Position numbers and translations under genes: made by a program. From Anaerolineae bacterium (lineage in GTDB: Bacteria > Chloroflexota > Anaerolineae > Caldilineales > Caldilineaceae), in assembly GCA_030432295.1 (NCBI GenBank), contig JAUIHI010000002.1:370814-434813 (forward strand): a stretch of DNA of 64,000 nt. The letters run 5' to 3'. The notes beneath the pieces are model-generated. The model searched no databases. It was not told the DNA's origin and saw only the letters and a program-made list of their open reading frames with translations. How positions within the stretch are numbered: the first letter of the stretch is position 1; each line of letters begins with the position of its first letter. Below are positions 34,346 through 42,671 of this stretch, piece by piece.

Positions 34346-35413
34346 ATGACAGAATCCATCATCGACATCAGCAGAGCCTTTTTCCAGGAGATTGTTTTGC
34401 CTATTCTCCAGGAACAGTTCCCCGCCGAAACAGCCCAGACCGCTTTCGGCGTCTTTGGCTACGGCTCCGAGGCTCTGCGCCTGGACGACGAACTGAGCCG
34501 GGATCACCACTGGGGATTGCGCATCGACGCGCTGATGCCGGAGGCAGTTTTCCAGGAGAAGCGGGACGAAATGATGCGGGTGCTCTCCAGCCGATTGCCC
34601 CACAGCTATCAGGGACATTCCCTGCGCGAGGGCCATCTGGCCGGCGCGGGCCTGGCCCCGGATAGCCTGCCCGCCTTCCTCATCCGCACAATCGGCATCG
34701 ACCGCGCCCCGGCCACCGCGCAGGAGTGGCTGGCCATCCCGGAAGAGGACATCATTCACATCGTCAACGGCGAAGTCTGGCACGACCCGTCCGGTGAATT
34801 CAGCGCCCTGCGCGCCCATTTTGCTGGCTACTACCCGGAACCTGTGCGCCTGCGCCGCATCGCTCACTGGTGTCGCTTCTATTCGGGGATGGGAACCTAC
34901 GCGCTCCAGCGGGCCATTCTGCGCAGCGACGACTTCTACGCTACCACCCGCTTCAGCAATGCCATCCGCTTGGGCGTGCAACTGGCCTTTCTGCTCGACA
35001 AGCGCTACTTTCCCTATGACAAATGGCTGATGGCCCACTTCGCCCGCCTGCCTCGAATGTATGACAGGCTGGGCGGGCTGGTGGCCGAGGCCATCCCCCT
35101 CTCCACGGGGTGGGCGCGCAAGCTGGCGATTCTGGACGAAATCTCCGACGTTCTGGATAGTACGCTTGTGGAGGACGGCATCATCCCGGCCCATCCACCT
35201 TTCCAGCGTTCGCCCACCTCCGGCTACCGTCTGCTCGAACACGCCTATGCGGCCATCATCCAACAACTGCCCGCCGACCTCAAAGCCGTCGTCCCCGTCT
35301 GGGACCAGGTCTATATGGAGCGCTTTCACAGTGGCTATGTGGACGGCGTGCCGCTGGACGCGTGGGACCGGATTCTTAATTTGACTGCCGAGACAGATCG
35401 GGATAGCGGATGA
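34346..35413 (+). CDS. DUF4037 domain protein
   Basis: 355 residues from ATG 34346. The N-terminal part FGVFGYGSEALRLDDELSRDHHWG resembles a nucleotidyltransferase-like core (G-S, then D-x-D/H) seen in DUF4037 proteins. The C-terminal half is helical (MGTYALQRAILRSDDFYATTRF). Function is not established. Its TGA (35411-35413) lies inside the left arm of an 18-bp palindrome. A methyltransferase gene follows on the same strand. Confidence 0.75.
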   Translation: MTESIIDISRAFFQEIVLPILQEQFPAETAQTAFGVFGYGSEALRLDDELSRDHHWGLRIDALMPEAVFQEKRDEMMRVLSSRLPHSYQGHSLREGHLAGAGLAPDSLPAFLIRTIGIDRAPATAQEWLAIPEEDIIHIVNGEVWHDPSGEFSALRAHFAGYYPEPVRLRRIAHWCRFYSGMGTYALQRAILRSDDFYATTRFSNAIRLGVQLAFLLDKRYFPYDKWLMAHFARLPRMYDRLGGLVAEAIPLSTGWARKLAILDEISDVLDSTLVEDGIIPAHPPFQRSPTSGYRLLEHAYAAIIQQLPADLKAVVPVWDQVYMERFHSGYVDGVPLDAWDRILNLTAETDRDSG

Positions 35414-35458
35414 TGAGATGATGGGATTCTGCCCCAGCCATCCCATCATCTCATCATC
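35409..35458. repeat. 18-bp perfect inverted repeat (gatgatgagatgatggga)
   Basis: Arms 35409-35426 and 35441-35458 with a 14-nt loop. The stop codon of the DUF4037 gene is inside the left arm. Confidence 0.88.
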
Positions 35459-35517
35459 CCAGAATCCTTCCCAACATTCCCTGAACCACTGCACCGAACC
35501 CATAGACCCTTCAGACA

Positions 35518-36501
35518 ATGAACTCAAAACAACGCATCCTCGCCACCATCGCCCGCCAGCCCGTCGATCGCACACCCATAGACTGTATGCTTTACCAGAA
35601 ACAGTTCGTCGAAAATCTGGCCAGCCAATGGGGCAGCCGGGAGGAATTCCTCGACGAATTCGGCATCGACATCTTCGCCGGTTTCGTGCCCTATCCCAAC
35701 CAGTACGGGCGCATTTTCGACGTGACCGAACTGGCCGATCTCAAATTGAAAGACCCGCGGGACCCGGCGTGGGTAACACACACAGATTGGAACTACGACT
35801 TCGCCGGGGTGAATGTGGCCGAGGCAGTGGATTGGTACGGCGACAAGCGGGCCATCCGCGCCCATCTGTGGGGGATTGTGGAGGGAACCAGCACATTCCT
35901 GGGCATTGAAAAGTGCTGGATGAATCTGGGCATGCACCCGGATCTGATGATGGCCTGGTTCGACCGCTACGCCGACTGGCTCTGCGGGCTGGTGGACAAC
36001 TGCGCGGACGCGGGAGTGGATTTCCTCACCCTCTCCGATGACTGGGGCAGCAACAATACGATGCTCTTTTCCCCCCGAATGTGGCGCAAAATGATCCGCC
36101 CCTACAGCGAACGGGTGGTGCGCCACGCAAACAGCCGGGGTCTGCCGGTGATGCTGCACAGCGACGGCTATCTGATGCAAATTATGGACGACATTGTGGA
36201 GATGGGCTACAGCCTCTTCCACCCCATTCAGGAGAGCGCGGGGATGAACCCCCAAACGATCAAAGACAGCTACGGGGAGAAGATTGTCCTCTACGGTTCG
36301 CTGGATGTGGTGGACGGTCTGCTGGCCTACGAGGGCGAGGTGCTGGACGAGTACATCCGCCGCCGCTTTGAAATCTACGCGCCCGGCGGCGGCTTCATCT
36401 ACTGCACGGGCCACTTTGTGCAGAATGATATTCCGCCTCTGCGACTGGTGCAGGCATACACAACCGTCGCCAAACTGGCCGCGAAATATGGCACGCTATG
36501 A
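35518..36501 (+). CDS. Uroporphyrinogen decarboxylase-family methyltransferase
   Basis: 327 residues of the URO-D/MtbA fold. PVDRTPIDCMLY at the start, FLTLSDDWGSNNTMLFSP in the barrel, VMLHSDGYLMQIMDDIVEMG and the C-terminal GGGFIYCTGHFVQNDIPP are seen. The HSDG and CTGH segments supply the His/Cys zinc ligands typical of methylcobalamin-handling members, not of heme-pathway URO-D. It may transfer methyl groups from a corrinoid protein such as that at 19380. Its stop overlaps the ATG of the rhamnosidase gene, which links it to carbohydrate metabolism. Confidence 0.88.
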   Translation: MNSKQRILATIARQPVDRTPIDCMLYQKQFVENLASQWGSREEFLDEFGIDIFAGFVPYPNQYGRIFDVTELADLKLKDPRDPAWVTHTDWNYDFAGVNVAEAVDWYGDKRAIRAHLWGIVEGTSTFLGIEKCWMNLGMHPDLMMAWFDRYADWLCGLVDNCADAGVDFLTLSDDWGSNNTMLFSPRMWRKMIRPYSERVVRHANSRGLPVMLHSDGYLMQIMDDIVEMGYSLFHPIQESAGMNPQTIKDSYGEKIVLYGSLDVVDGLLAYEGEVLDEYIRRRFEIYAPGGGFIYCTGHFVQNDIPPLRLVQAYTTVAKLAAKYGTL

Positions 36502-38624
36502 CAGCACTTTCCATCCCCTCCCCCACCAGATGGATCGGCTCGGATCACCCCTTCGATCTCCACGAAGTCTACCTGGACTTCCGCTCGCCCGCCGACTTTG
36601 CACTGGACCAACAGCCCACCAACGCGCAACTCTTCATCACCGGGGACAGTCGCTACAAAGTCTGGGTGAACGGTGTTTTCATTGGGCGCGGCCCGGCCCG
36701 CTCCTGGCCCCACGCCCAGCAGGTGGACGTCTACGACATCGCCCCCCATCTGAGCGCCGGACACAACGCCATCGCTGTGCAACTCTACCAGCCCGGCTAC
36801 TCCCACTTTTCGTATGTGCATCGAGCTGCGGCGGGTCTGCTGGCCTGGCTGGAAGTTGACGGCGAGAGCGCGCTGGTGACGGATTCGCACTGGCGGGTGC
36901 GCCGCAATCCCACCTTCTCCCCGGCGGTGGAGCGGGTCTCTATCTACGGCAGCGGTGTGGAGTTGCGGGATTTGGCAGTAGCGGACGAGTGGACAGCGCC
37001 CGGCTTCAACGACAACCGCTGGGCAGCGGCCCGGATCGTCGCGCCAGCAGAAAGTCCCCTCTGGTCAGGTCTGAACCTGCGAACCGCGCCCCATCTGAGC
37101 GAAGATACGGCAGTTCTCGGCGCGGATCGTCTGGTCGCCTGCCGCCTGGGGAAGAGCGACGCAACCATCGCCGATCCCCATCTGCGCCTACGGGCGGGCT
37201 GGCCTGCCGCGCAACCGGCTACCGTTGAAGCGGACACCGACGGCTGGGTTTCCCCCCAGTTGGCCGCGGGCGAGACAGCATTTTGGCTCTTCGATTTGGG
37301 CCGGGCGTGGACCTGTCAAGGCACTGCCGAAGTGACGGGCACAGTCGGCGGCGAAGATCTGCTGGTCAGCTACGGGGACAAACTGCGGGGTGGCGAACTG
37401 GTCATTTCCGACCCATCCACCTACTGCCGGGTACGCCTGACCGACGCCACCCGACTGGGCGCAGGCGATCAGACTGTTGAAGGCTTTTCCCTGCGCGGCG
37501 GGCGCTTTCTGCTCTTTGCTTTGACTGGCCCCACCGGGCCGGACTTCCGCATCCGCTTTGGCGTGCGTACCGCCACCTATCCACTGAACGACGACCGACC
37601 GCTAACCACCGACGACCCCGAACTCAACGCTGTTATTCAGCTATGCGAAGCGACCCTGCGCGCCTGTCTGCAAGATACTTTCGTCGATGGCATCTGGCGC
37701 GAGTCTTCTCAATGGCTGGGCGATTCACTGGTGCAGGCGCTGGCTCTCTGGTCGATGAGCAGCGACGCAGGGCCAATGCGCACGGCCCTGGAAATGGCCG
37801 CCCAGGGCGCGTACGCGGATGGCGTTCTGCCCAGCATTTTGCCCGGCGAAGTCCATTCCTATTGCGTCGTGGACTACAACTTTTCCTGGGTGGAACTGCT
37901 CGCATTCTATTTCAATGCCACCGGCGACCGGGAGTTTGTGGCCGGGCTGTGGCCGACGCTGGCGAAACTCCTCGACCGCTTCCACCAGGACGTGGACGAG
38001 GACGGGCTGATCCGCAGCCAGCCAGGACGCCGCCTCTTTCTGGACTGGTCGCCCCAATCCCGCAGCGAACCCAACGCCGTCTACAATCTGCGCTATCTCT
38101 ACGCATTGCAACAGGCGGCTGGTCTAGCCGAAACGCTGGGTGAAACCGAAGCGAGGTGGGCAAGTTTGTGGAACGGCTGGGCCGCGACATTGCGCCATTC
38201 CATACGTGCCGCCTTCCGCTCGGAAGAGCGCTGGTGGGATGACACCGAGCGCACAACCCGTTCCCAACTGGCCGCGGCTTTGGCGGTACTCACCGGCGCA
38301 GCGGAGAGGAACGAATGGGAAGGCCTGGCCGCCGCGCTGGTCGCCCGTTCGCTCAATCTGGACGACAGCCACCGGGACGGTCAACTGGTGCTGGCCAGCC
38401 CCTTTATGCATCACTACATTTTCGAAGCCCTGCACCGGGCCGGCCAAGGCGACGCGGTCGTGGAAATCATCCGCCGCCGCTGGGGGCGCTGGGCTGCGGG
38501 CGGCTTCCCCACCACCTGGGAAAACTGGAATGTGGACTTCCCCGACGGCTCCCAGTGCCACGCATTTTCCGCGCATCCCCGCTACCACTTGGCCCGATCA
38601 TTAGGCGACCTGGCGATTGGGTAA
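36498..38624 (+). CDS. GH78-like alpha-L-rhamnosidase
   Basis: 708 residues without signal peptide. An N-terminal beta-sandwich (YKVWVNGVFIGRGPARSWPHAQQVDVYDIAPHL) is followed by a middle beta domain and an (alpha/alpha)6 barrel from ~375. FVDGIWRESSQWLGD corresponds to the GH78 catalytic loop, and TTWENWN to the conserved late WE motif. It should cut terminal rhamnose or a similar deoxysugar. It is translationally coupled to the upstream URO-D-type methyltransferase (ATGA overlap), an unusual pairing. Confidence 0.85.
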   Translation: MTALSIPSPTRWIGSDHPFDLHEVYLDFRSPADFALDQQPTNAQLFITGDSRYKVWVNGVFIGRGPARSWPHAQQVDVYDIAPHLSAGHNAIAVQLYQPGYSHFSYVHRAAAGLLAWLEVDGESALVTDSHWRVRRNPTFSPAVERVSIYGSGVELRDLAVADEWTAPGFNDNRWAAARIVAPAESPLWSGLNLRTAPHLSEDTAVLGADRLVACRLGKSDATIADPHLRLRAGWPAAQPATVEADTDGWVSPQLAAGETAFWLFDLGRAWTCQGTAEVTGTVGGEDLLVSYGDKLRGGELVISDPSTYCRVRLTDATRLGAGDQTVEGFSLRGGRFLLFALTGPTGPDFRIRFGVRTATYPLNDDRPLTTDDPELNAVIQLCEATLRACLQDTFVDGIWRESSQWLGDSLVQALALWSMSSDAGPMRTALEMAAQGAYADGVLPSILPGEVHSYCVVDYNFSWVELLAFYFNATGDREFVAGLWPTLAKLLDRFHQDVDEDGLIRSQPGRRLFLDWSPQSRSEPNAVYNLRYLYALQQAAGLAETLGETEARWASLWNGWAATLRHSIRAAFRSEERWWDDTERTTRSQLAAALAVLTGAAERNEWEGLAAALVARSLNLDDSHRDGQLVLASPFMHHYIFEALHRAGQGDAVVEIIRRRWGRWAAGGFPTTWENWNVDFPDGSQCHAFSAHPRYHLARSLGDLAIG

Positions 38625-38784
38625 AAATGACAAACAGAGCGGGACTCACCCCCGTCACTTTTGCCTTCCCCTTTTGCCTTTTGCCTTCCTTCCTCCTTTG
38701 CACAGAATCCCTATTTCAACGACAATAGATAGACAACGCCGTTCCAACGCTTCCGCGCCAGAACGTTTCCCAAGGAGAACCCCA

Positions 38785-39231
38785 ATGACCGACGCCATCG
38801 ACCCAACCCACGACGAAGCCCAGGCCGCGCTACAGGCTTTTCTCAACGCTCAGGAATTCGAGGAGATGGAGGCCGCGCTGGACGAGTATCCCCTGCTGGG
38901 GGAGCCAGAATTTGAAGATGCGGTGGACAAATTGATCGAACACGCCGGCGCGATGGGTGACGCCGAAGCAGTCCTGCGCTTTCAGGACCGGCTGGACATC
39001 CTCTACGACGTGCTGGACAATCTGGGCGCGACACCGCTGGAGGAGGCCGTTGAGGCGTTTCTCAACGCGGAAGAAGGCACGGACAGCGACGCAATCTACG
39101 CCCAATACGAGGAGTGGCTGGACAGCGACGGGGCCGCTGCCTTTCTGGAATCGATGGAGCCAGCAGACCCGGAGACCGCCCAGTTTTTGGCGGAGAAGCG
39201 GGCTACGCTGGCCGGACTGCGGACGGGGTAA
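38785..39231 (+). CDS. Small acidic helical hypothetical protein
   Basis: 148 residues, strongly acidic, mostly helix (AQAALQAFLNAQEFEEMEAALDEYP). It contains two similar stretches around EEMEAALDEYPLL and EEAVEAFLNAEEG, suggesting TPR-like repeats. AAGGAG precedes the ATG. The upstream 160-base gap contains runs of tttgcctt but no gene. The stop is 8 bases from the convergent lacI-family gene. Function unknown. Confidence 0.6.
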   Translation: MTDAIDPTHDEAQAALQAFLNAQEFEEMEAALDEYPLLGEPEFEDAVDKLIEHAGAMGDAEAVLRFQDRLDILYDVLDNLGATPLEEAVEAFLNAEEGTDSDAIYAQYEEWLDSDGAAAFLESMEPADPETAQFLAEKRATLAGLRTG

Positions 39232-39238
39232 GAGCCGT

Positions 39239-40264
39239 CTACGTTTTCTCCCTGTGATTCACATTCACGGCAGCGGTGGAACGGCGCAGGACCAGTTCCG
39301 TGGGCAGGAGGATTTCCTGAGTTGGATGCACACCTGGCTCGCGAATCTGGCGCAGGAGCAGTTCAGTGGCACGCAGCCCCATATCATAGGGCGATTGCGC
39401 GGCGACAGTGAGAAAAGGTTCGCCCACCAGCCAATCCGGGATATCGTCTATACAGGCAACAGAAATGTCTTCGGGCAACCGCAACCCAGCTTCGCGGATA
39501 GCCCGGATTGCGCCCATAGCGACAAAATTATTGGCCCCCAGTAGCGCGCTGGGTAGCACTCTCTCCGCCAGCAGTTCGCTGGCTACGGCATAACCGCTTT
39601 CGACCGTATATTCGCCTTCCCGAATCCAATGCTCGTCCACGGGAATCCCTGCTTCGGTCAACGCCCGCCTATAGCCGTCTACCCGCTCCTGGGCGGTGGA
39701 GACACCCAATGGACCGCAAAGCATAGCAATCTGCCGATGTCCCAGGCAGATCAAATGGCGGGTCAACCCATAGGCCCCGGCTTCCGAGTCGCTGCGCACC
39801 ACATCCACTTCCGCGCCAGGCACGCGACGGTCCAGCACGACTACTGGCACATTTTGACGCAGGATCGATTCCACCGCGCTGGCTTCACTGCGGGCTGGTA
39901 CGAGCAGAAAGCCGTCCACCCGTTTGCGCAGCAGCACTGAGAGATATTCCTCCTGCTTGGCTTCGTTCTCGTCGGTATTGCACAGAATCACATTGAAGCC
40001 CTGGCCGCTGGCCGCATCCTCCACACTGCGCGCGATAGACGTCCAAAAGGGATTGGTGATGTCGGTCAAAACCAGCGCCAAAGTGTTGGTGCGGTTGGAG
40101 CGCAGGCTGCGGGCGATCTGGTTGGGGATGTAGCCCAGTTCCTCCACGGCTGCCTCTACCCGTGCCCGGGTCGGCGGGCTGACCCGCTCCGGGTTGTTGA
40201 ACACACGAGAAACAGTAATCGGGGAAACCCGGGCCAGAGCGGCCACGTCACGGATATTCGCCAT
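39239..40264 (-). CDS. LacI-family transcriptional regulator
   Basis: 341 residues from ATG 40264. The HTH MANIRDVAALARVSPITVSRVFNN and hinge helix PNQIARSLRSNRTN (with the minor-groove Leu-Arg-Ser type pattern) are intact. The periplasmic-binding-like domain includes GFLLVPARSE, VVVLDRRVPG and a C-terminal EILLPTELVLRRST. It faces away from the transporter/fucosidase genes; the operator at 40335 sits between them, so it most likely represses that operon until a fucose-type sugar binds. Autoregulation is likely as well. Confidence 0.92.
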   Translation of the reverse strand: MANIRDVAALARVSPITVSRVFNNPERVSPPTRARVEAAVEELGYIPNQIARSLRSNRTNTLALVLTDITNPFWTSIARSVEDAASGQGFNVILCNTDENEAKQEEYLSVLLRKRVDGFLLVPARSEASAVESILRQNVPVVVLDRRVPGAEVDVVRSDSEAGAYGLTRHLICLGHRQIAMLCGPLGVSTAQERVDGYRRALTEAGIPVDEHWIREGEYTVESGYAVASELLAERVLPSALLGANNFVAMGAIRAIREAGLRLPEDISVACIDDIPDWLVGEPFLTVAAQSPYDMGLRATELLLRQIREPGVHPTQEILLPTELVLRRSTAAVNVNHREKT

Positions 40265-40289
40265 TGAATTCAGTCCCAAAAATTGGTGG

Positions 40290-40318
40290 TTGACAAAAGT
40301 TCTGGCTTCGAGTATAGT
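40290..40318 (+). promoter_or_regulatory. Strong sigma-70 promoter of the fucosidase/transport operon
   Basis: TTGACA (40290-40295), exactly 17 bp, TATAGT (40313-40318). This is close to consensus. Transcription would begin near 40325, just before the LacI operator, giving a leader of ~315 bases before the first permease. In the leader, a 7-bp hairpin is seen at 40435-40453. On the minus strand TATACT (40316-40311) could serve the regulator gene. Confidence 0.8.
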
Positions 40319-40334
40319 CTAAAAACAGCTTCGC

Positions 40335-40350
40335 ATGGTAACGTTACCAT
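40335..40350. promoter_or_regulatory. Perfect LacI-family operator
   Basis: atggtaacgttaccat is a 16-bp perfect palindrome with the central AACGTT typical of LacI/GalR operators. It begins about 10 bases after the expected transcription start of the plus-strand promoter, a repressing position, and 71 bases upstream of the divergent regulator gene. Confidence 0.85.
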
Positions 40351-40641
40351 ACGATTGCCGATCTGACAAGACCCCATTTTTAGCTAATCTTTGATAACCC
40401 TACGAAAAACAGGGCCAAATAGAGCTTGACTTTTCGATCTCGGTCAGAGATCGTAGCTGGCGACGCGTAAGGTTTTGCCTTGCCGACTGTTGGTAGTCAA
40501 GTCTGTGGCTGATTGTTTTGTTCAACCCATTCCACCTGTTTGGGTATCAACTTTTCTCCTGTTTTACACCCCCTGCTGCGCGGCATATTCAGCAGGGATG
40601 AACGGATACCGCAACTTCGGGCGGAGGAAAATCGAGAGCCT

Positions 40642-41613
40642 ATGAGTACAGCAACCACCGCTATCAAAGCCAAGACAGGTGCATCCAGCCCATCACGCAG
40701 ACGTGGCAATGCCTGGCGACAGATCAAACGGAGCTGGCAGTTGTACGTCTTTCTGGCCCTGCCCGTAGCCTGGCTTCTCGTCTTTATGTACTACCCTATG
40801 TACGGCGCACAGATCGCGTTCCGGGATTTTCTGCCCGGTCGTACAATTTTGGGCAGCGAATGGGTTGGGCTGACCCATTTCATCCGCTTCTTCAATTCGC
40901 CGATGTTTGAGCGGCTGCTGAGCAATACTATCGGCCTCTCGGTCTACTCCCTGCTGGTGGGCTTCCCTATCCCCATTCTCATTGCGCTGAGCCTGAATCA
41001 ACTGCGCACGGGCATCTTCAAGCGCAGCGTGCAGATGATCAGCTATGCGCCTTACTTCATCTCCACGGTTGTGATGGTGGGCTTGATTTTGCAATTTCTG
41101 GACCTGCGCCGGGGGCCAATCAATCTGCTGCTCCAATGGTTGGGTATAGATACAGTCCACTTTATGGGCATCGCCGATATGTTCCCGGACATCTACGTCT
41201 GGTCCGGTGTCTGGCAGAATTCGGGCTTCAACACAGTCATCTACCTGGCGGCCCTGAGCACCATCGACCCAGCCCTGCACGAGGCCGCGCTGGTGGATGG
41301 AGCCAACCGCTTGCAGCGCATCTGGCATATCGATGTTCCCGGCATCATGCCCATCACCCTCACGCTCCTGATTTTGAATATGGGTCAGTTGCTCAATGTG
41401 GGCTTTGAAAAGGCATTTCTGCTCCAGAACCCCTTAAATCTGAAGACCTCTGAGGTGATCAGCACCTATGTCTACAAAGTGGGGCTGGTCGGCGGCGTAG
41501 CCAACTTCTCCTACGCGGCGGCGATTGGCCTGTTCAATTCGGTGCTGGGACTTCTTCTGCTCCTGGCCGCCAATCAGATATCCAAGAAATTCTCCGAGAC
41601 CAGTCTCTTTTAG
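40642..41613 (+). CDS. Carbohydrate ABC permease, LplB type
   Basis: 323 residues from ATG 40642 (GGAGGA at 40623-40628). The basic N-terminus is followed by six helices (YVFLALPVAWLLVFMYYPMYG the first). The EAA loop is EAALVDGANRLQRIWHIDVPG. The PMYGAQIAFRDF after helix 1 is typical for the LplB/YtcP oligosaccharide group. It forms the channel with the next gene product. No ATPase gene is adjacent; these systems often share an MsmK-type ATPase. Confidence 0.92.
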   Translation: MSTATTAIKAKTGASSPSRRRGNAWRQIKRSWQLYVFLALPVAWLLVFMYYPMYGAQIAFRDFLPGRTILGSEWVGLTHFIRFFNSPMFERLLSNTIGLSVYSLLVGFPIPILIALSLNQLRTGIFKRSVQMISYAPYFISTVVMVGLILQFLDLRRGPINLLLQWLGIDTVHFMGIADMFPDIYVWSGVWQNSGFNTVIYLAALSTIDPALHEAALVDGANRLQRIWHIDVPGIMPITLTLLILNMGQLLNVGFEKAFLLQNPLNLKTSEVISTYVYKVGLVGGVANFSYAAAIGLFNSVLGLLLLLAANQISKKFSETSLF

Positions 41614-41626
41614 AGGAGAGCTACCG

Positions 41627-42550
41627 ATGGCATCTACCATTCGCGCCATGACCGCGACTGAGATTCGTATTCGAGAGAGCCGGGTTGACCGGATCTTCAA
41701 TCTGGTCAACTACACCATTCTGACCGTCTTTCTGATCGTTGTCCTATACCCGCTGATTTATGTGGTGAGCGCTTCGTTCAGCGACGGGTCCGCGGTCATT
41801 TCAGGCCGGGTCGTCCTCTGGCCAGTGGATTTCTCGTTGCTCGCCTACGAGAAGATTTTCCAGTACGAGAGCATTTGGACGGGCTATGCCAACTCCCTTT
41901 TCTATGCGGTGGTGGGCACAAGCGTCAATATCGTTTTGACCCTCTTTGCAGCCTACTCCCTCTCCCGTCAGGATATGTATGGCCGCAAAATCATTATGGG
42001 CTTCTTTGTCTTCACAATGTTCTTCAATGGCGGGCTGATCCCGACCTATTTGCTGGTCAAGGACTTGGGGATGCTCAATACCCGGGCCGCGATGATTATC
42101 CCCCAGGCGCTCTCCGTGTGGAATCTGATCATCGCCATTGCCTACTTTCGCTCCGCCATCCCCGGCGAACTGCTGGAGGCGGCCCGTCTGGATGGGTGCA
42201 ACGACTTTCAATATTTCTTTCGCATCCTCATGCCCCTCTCCACACCGATTATCGCTGTCTTGACCCTCTTCTACGCCATCAATCACTGGAACCAGTTCTT
42301 CACTGCCCTGATTTACCTGTCGGATAAGGCGCTCTTTCCCCTGCAACTCATTCTGCGCGACATTCTCATTCAGAGTCAGGTGGATATGAATATGATGGAG
42401 GACCTGCAAAGTATGGCGGCCAAAGAGGCCATGCGAGAACTGCTCAAGTACGCCCTGATCGTCGTGGCTTCGGTTCCGGTGTTGATTATTTATCCATTCG
42501 TGCAGAAGTATTTCGTGCGGGGCATTATGCTGGGGGCGGTCAAAGGGTAG
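41627..42550 (+). CDS. Carbohydrate ABC permease, LplC/YtcP type
   Basis: 307 residues, GAGGAG before ATG 41627, 13 bases after the upstream gene. Helix 1 is LTVFLIVVLYPLIYVVSASFSD. GLIPTYLLVKDLGMLNT and the EAA loop LLEAARLDGCNDFQYFFRILMPLS are hallmark LplC features. It ends with the conserved ...YFVRGIMLGAVKG. It partners the upstream LplB-type permease. Confidence 0.93.
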   Translation: MASTIRAMTATEIRIRESRVDRIFNLVNYTILTVFLIVVLYPLIYVVSASFSDGSAVISGRVVLWPVDFSLLAYEKIFQYESIWTGYANSLFYAVVGTSVNIVLTLFAAYSLSRQDMYGRKIIMGFFVFTMFFNGGLIPTYLLVKDLGMLNTRAAMIIPQALSVWNLIIAIAYFRSAIPGELLEAARLDGCNDFQYFFRILMPLSTPIIAVLTLFYAINHWNQFFTALIYLSDKALFPLQLILRDILIQSQVDMNMMEDLQSMAAKEAMRELLKYALIVVASVPVLIIYPFVQKYFVRGIMLGAVKG

Positions 42551-42671
42551 GATTTCTCAGCGTTTATCAGTGGCTCAAAAGGCATTGCGCACTTGACCCA
42601 AGTTTTGATTTTGAAATTATCCCCATCCACGTCAACCCCATTCACGTTCAAGATTTTCAGGAGGAAGTTAC

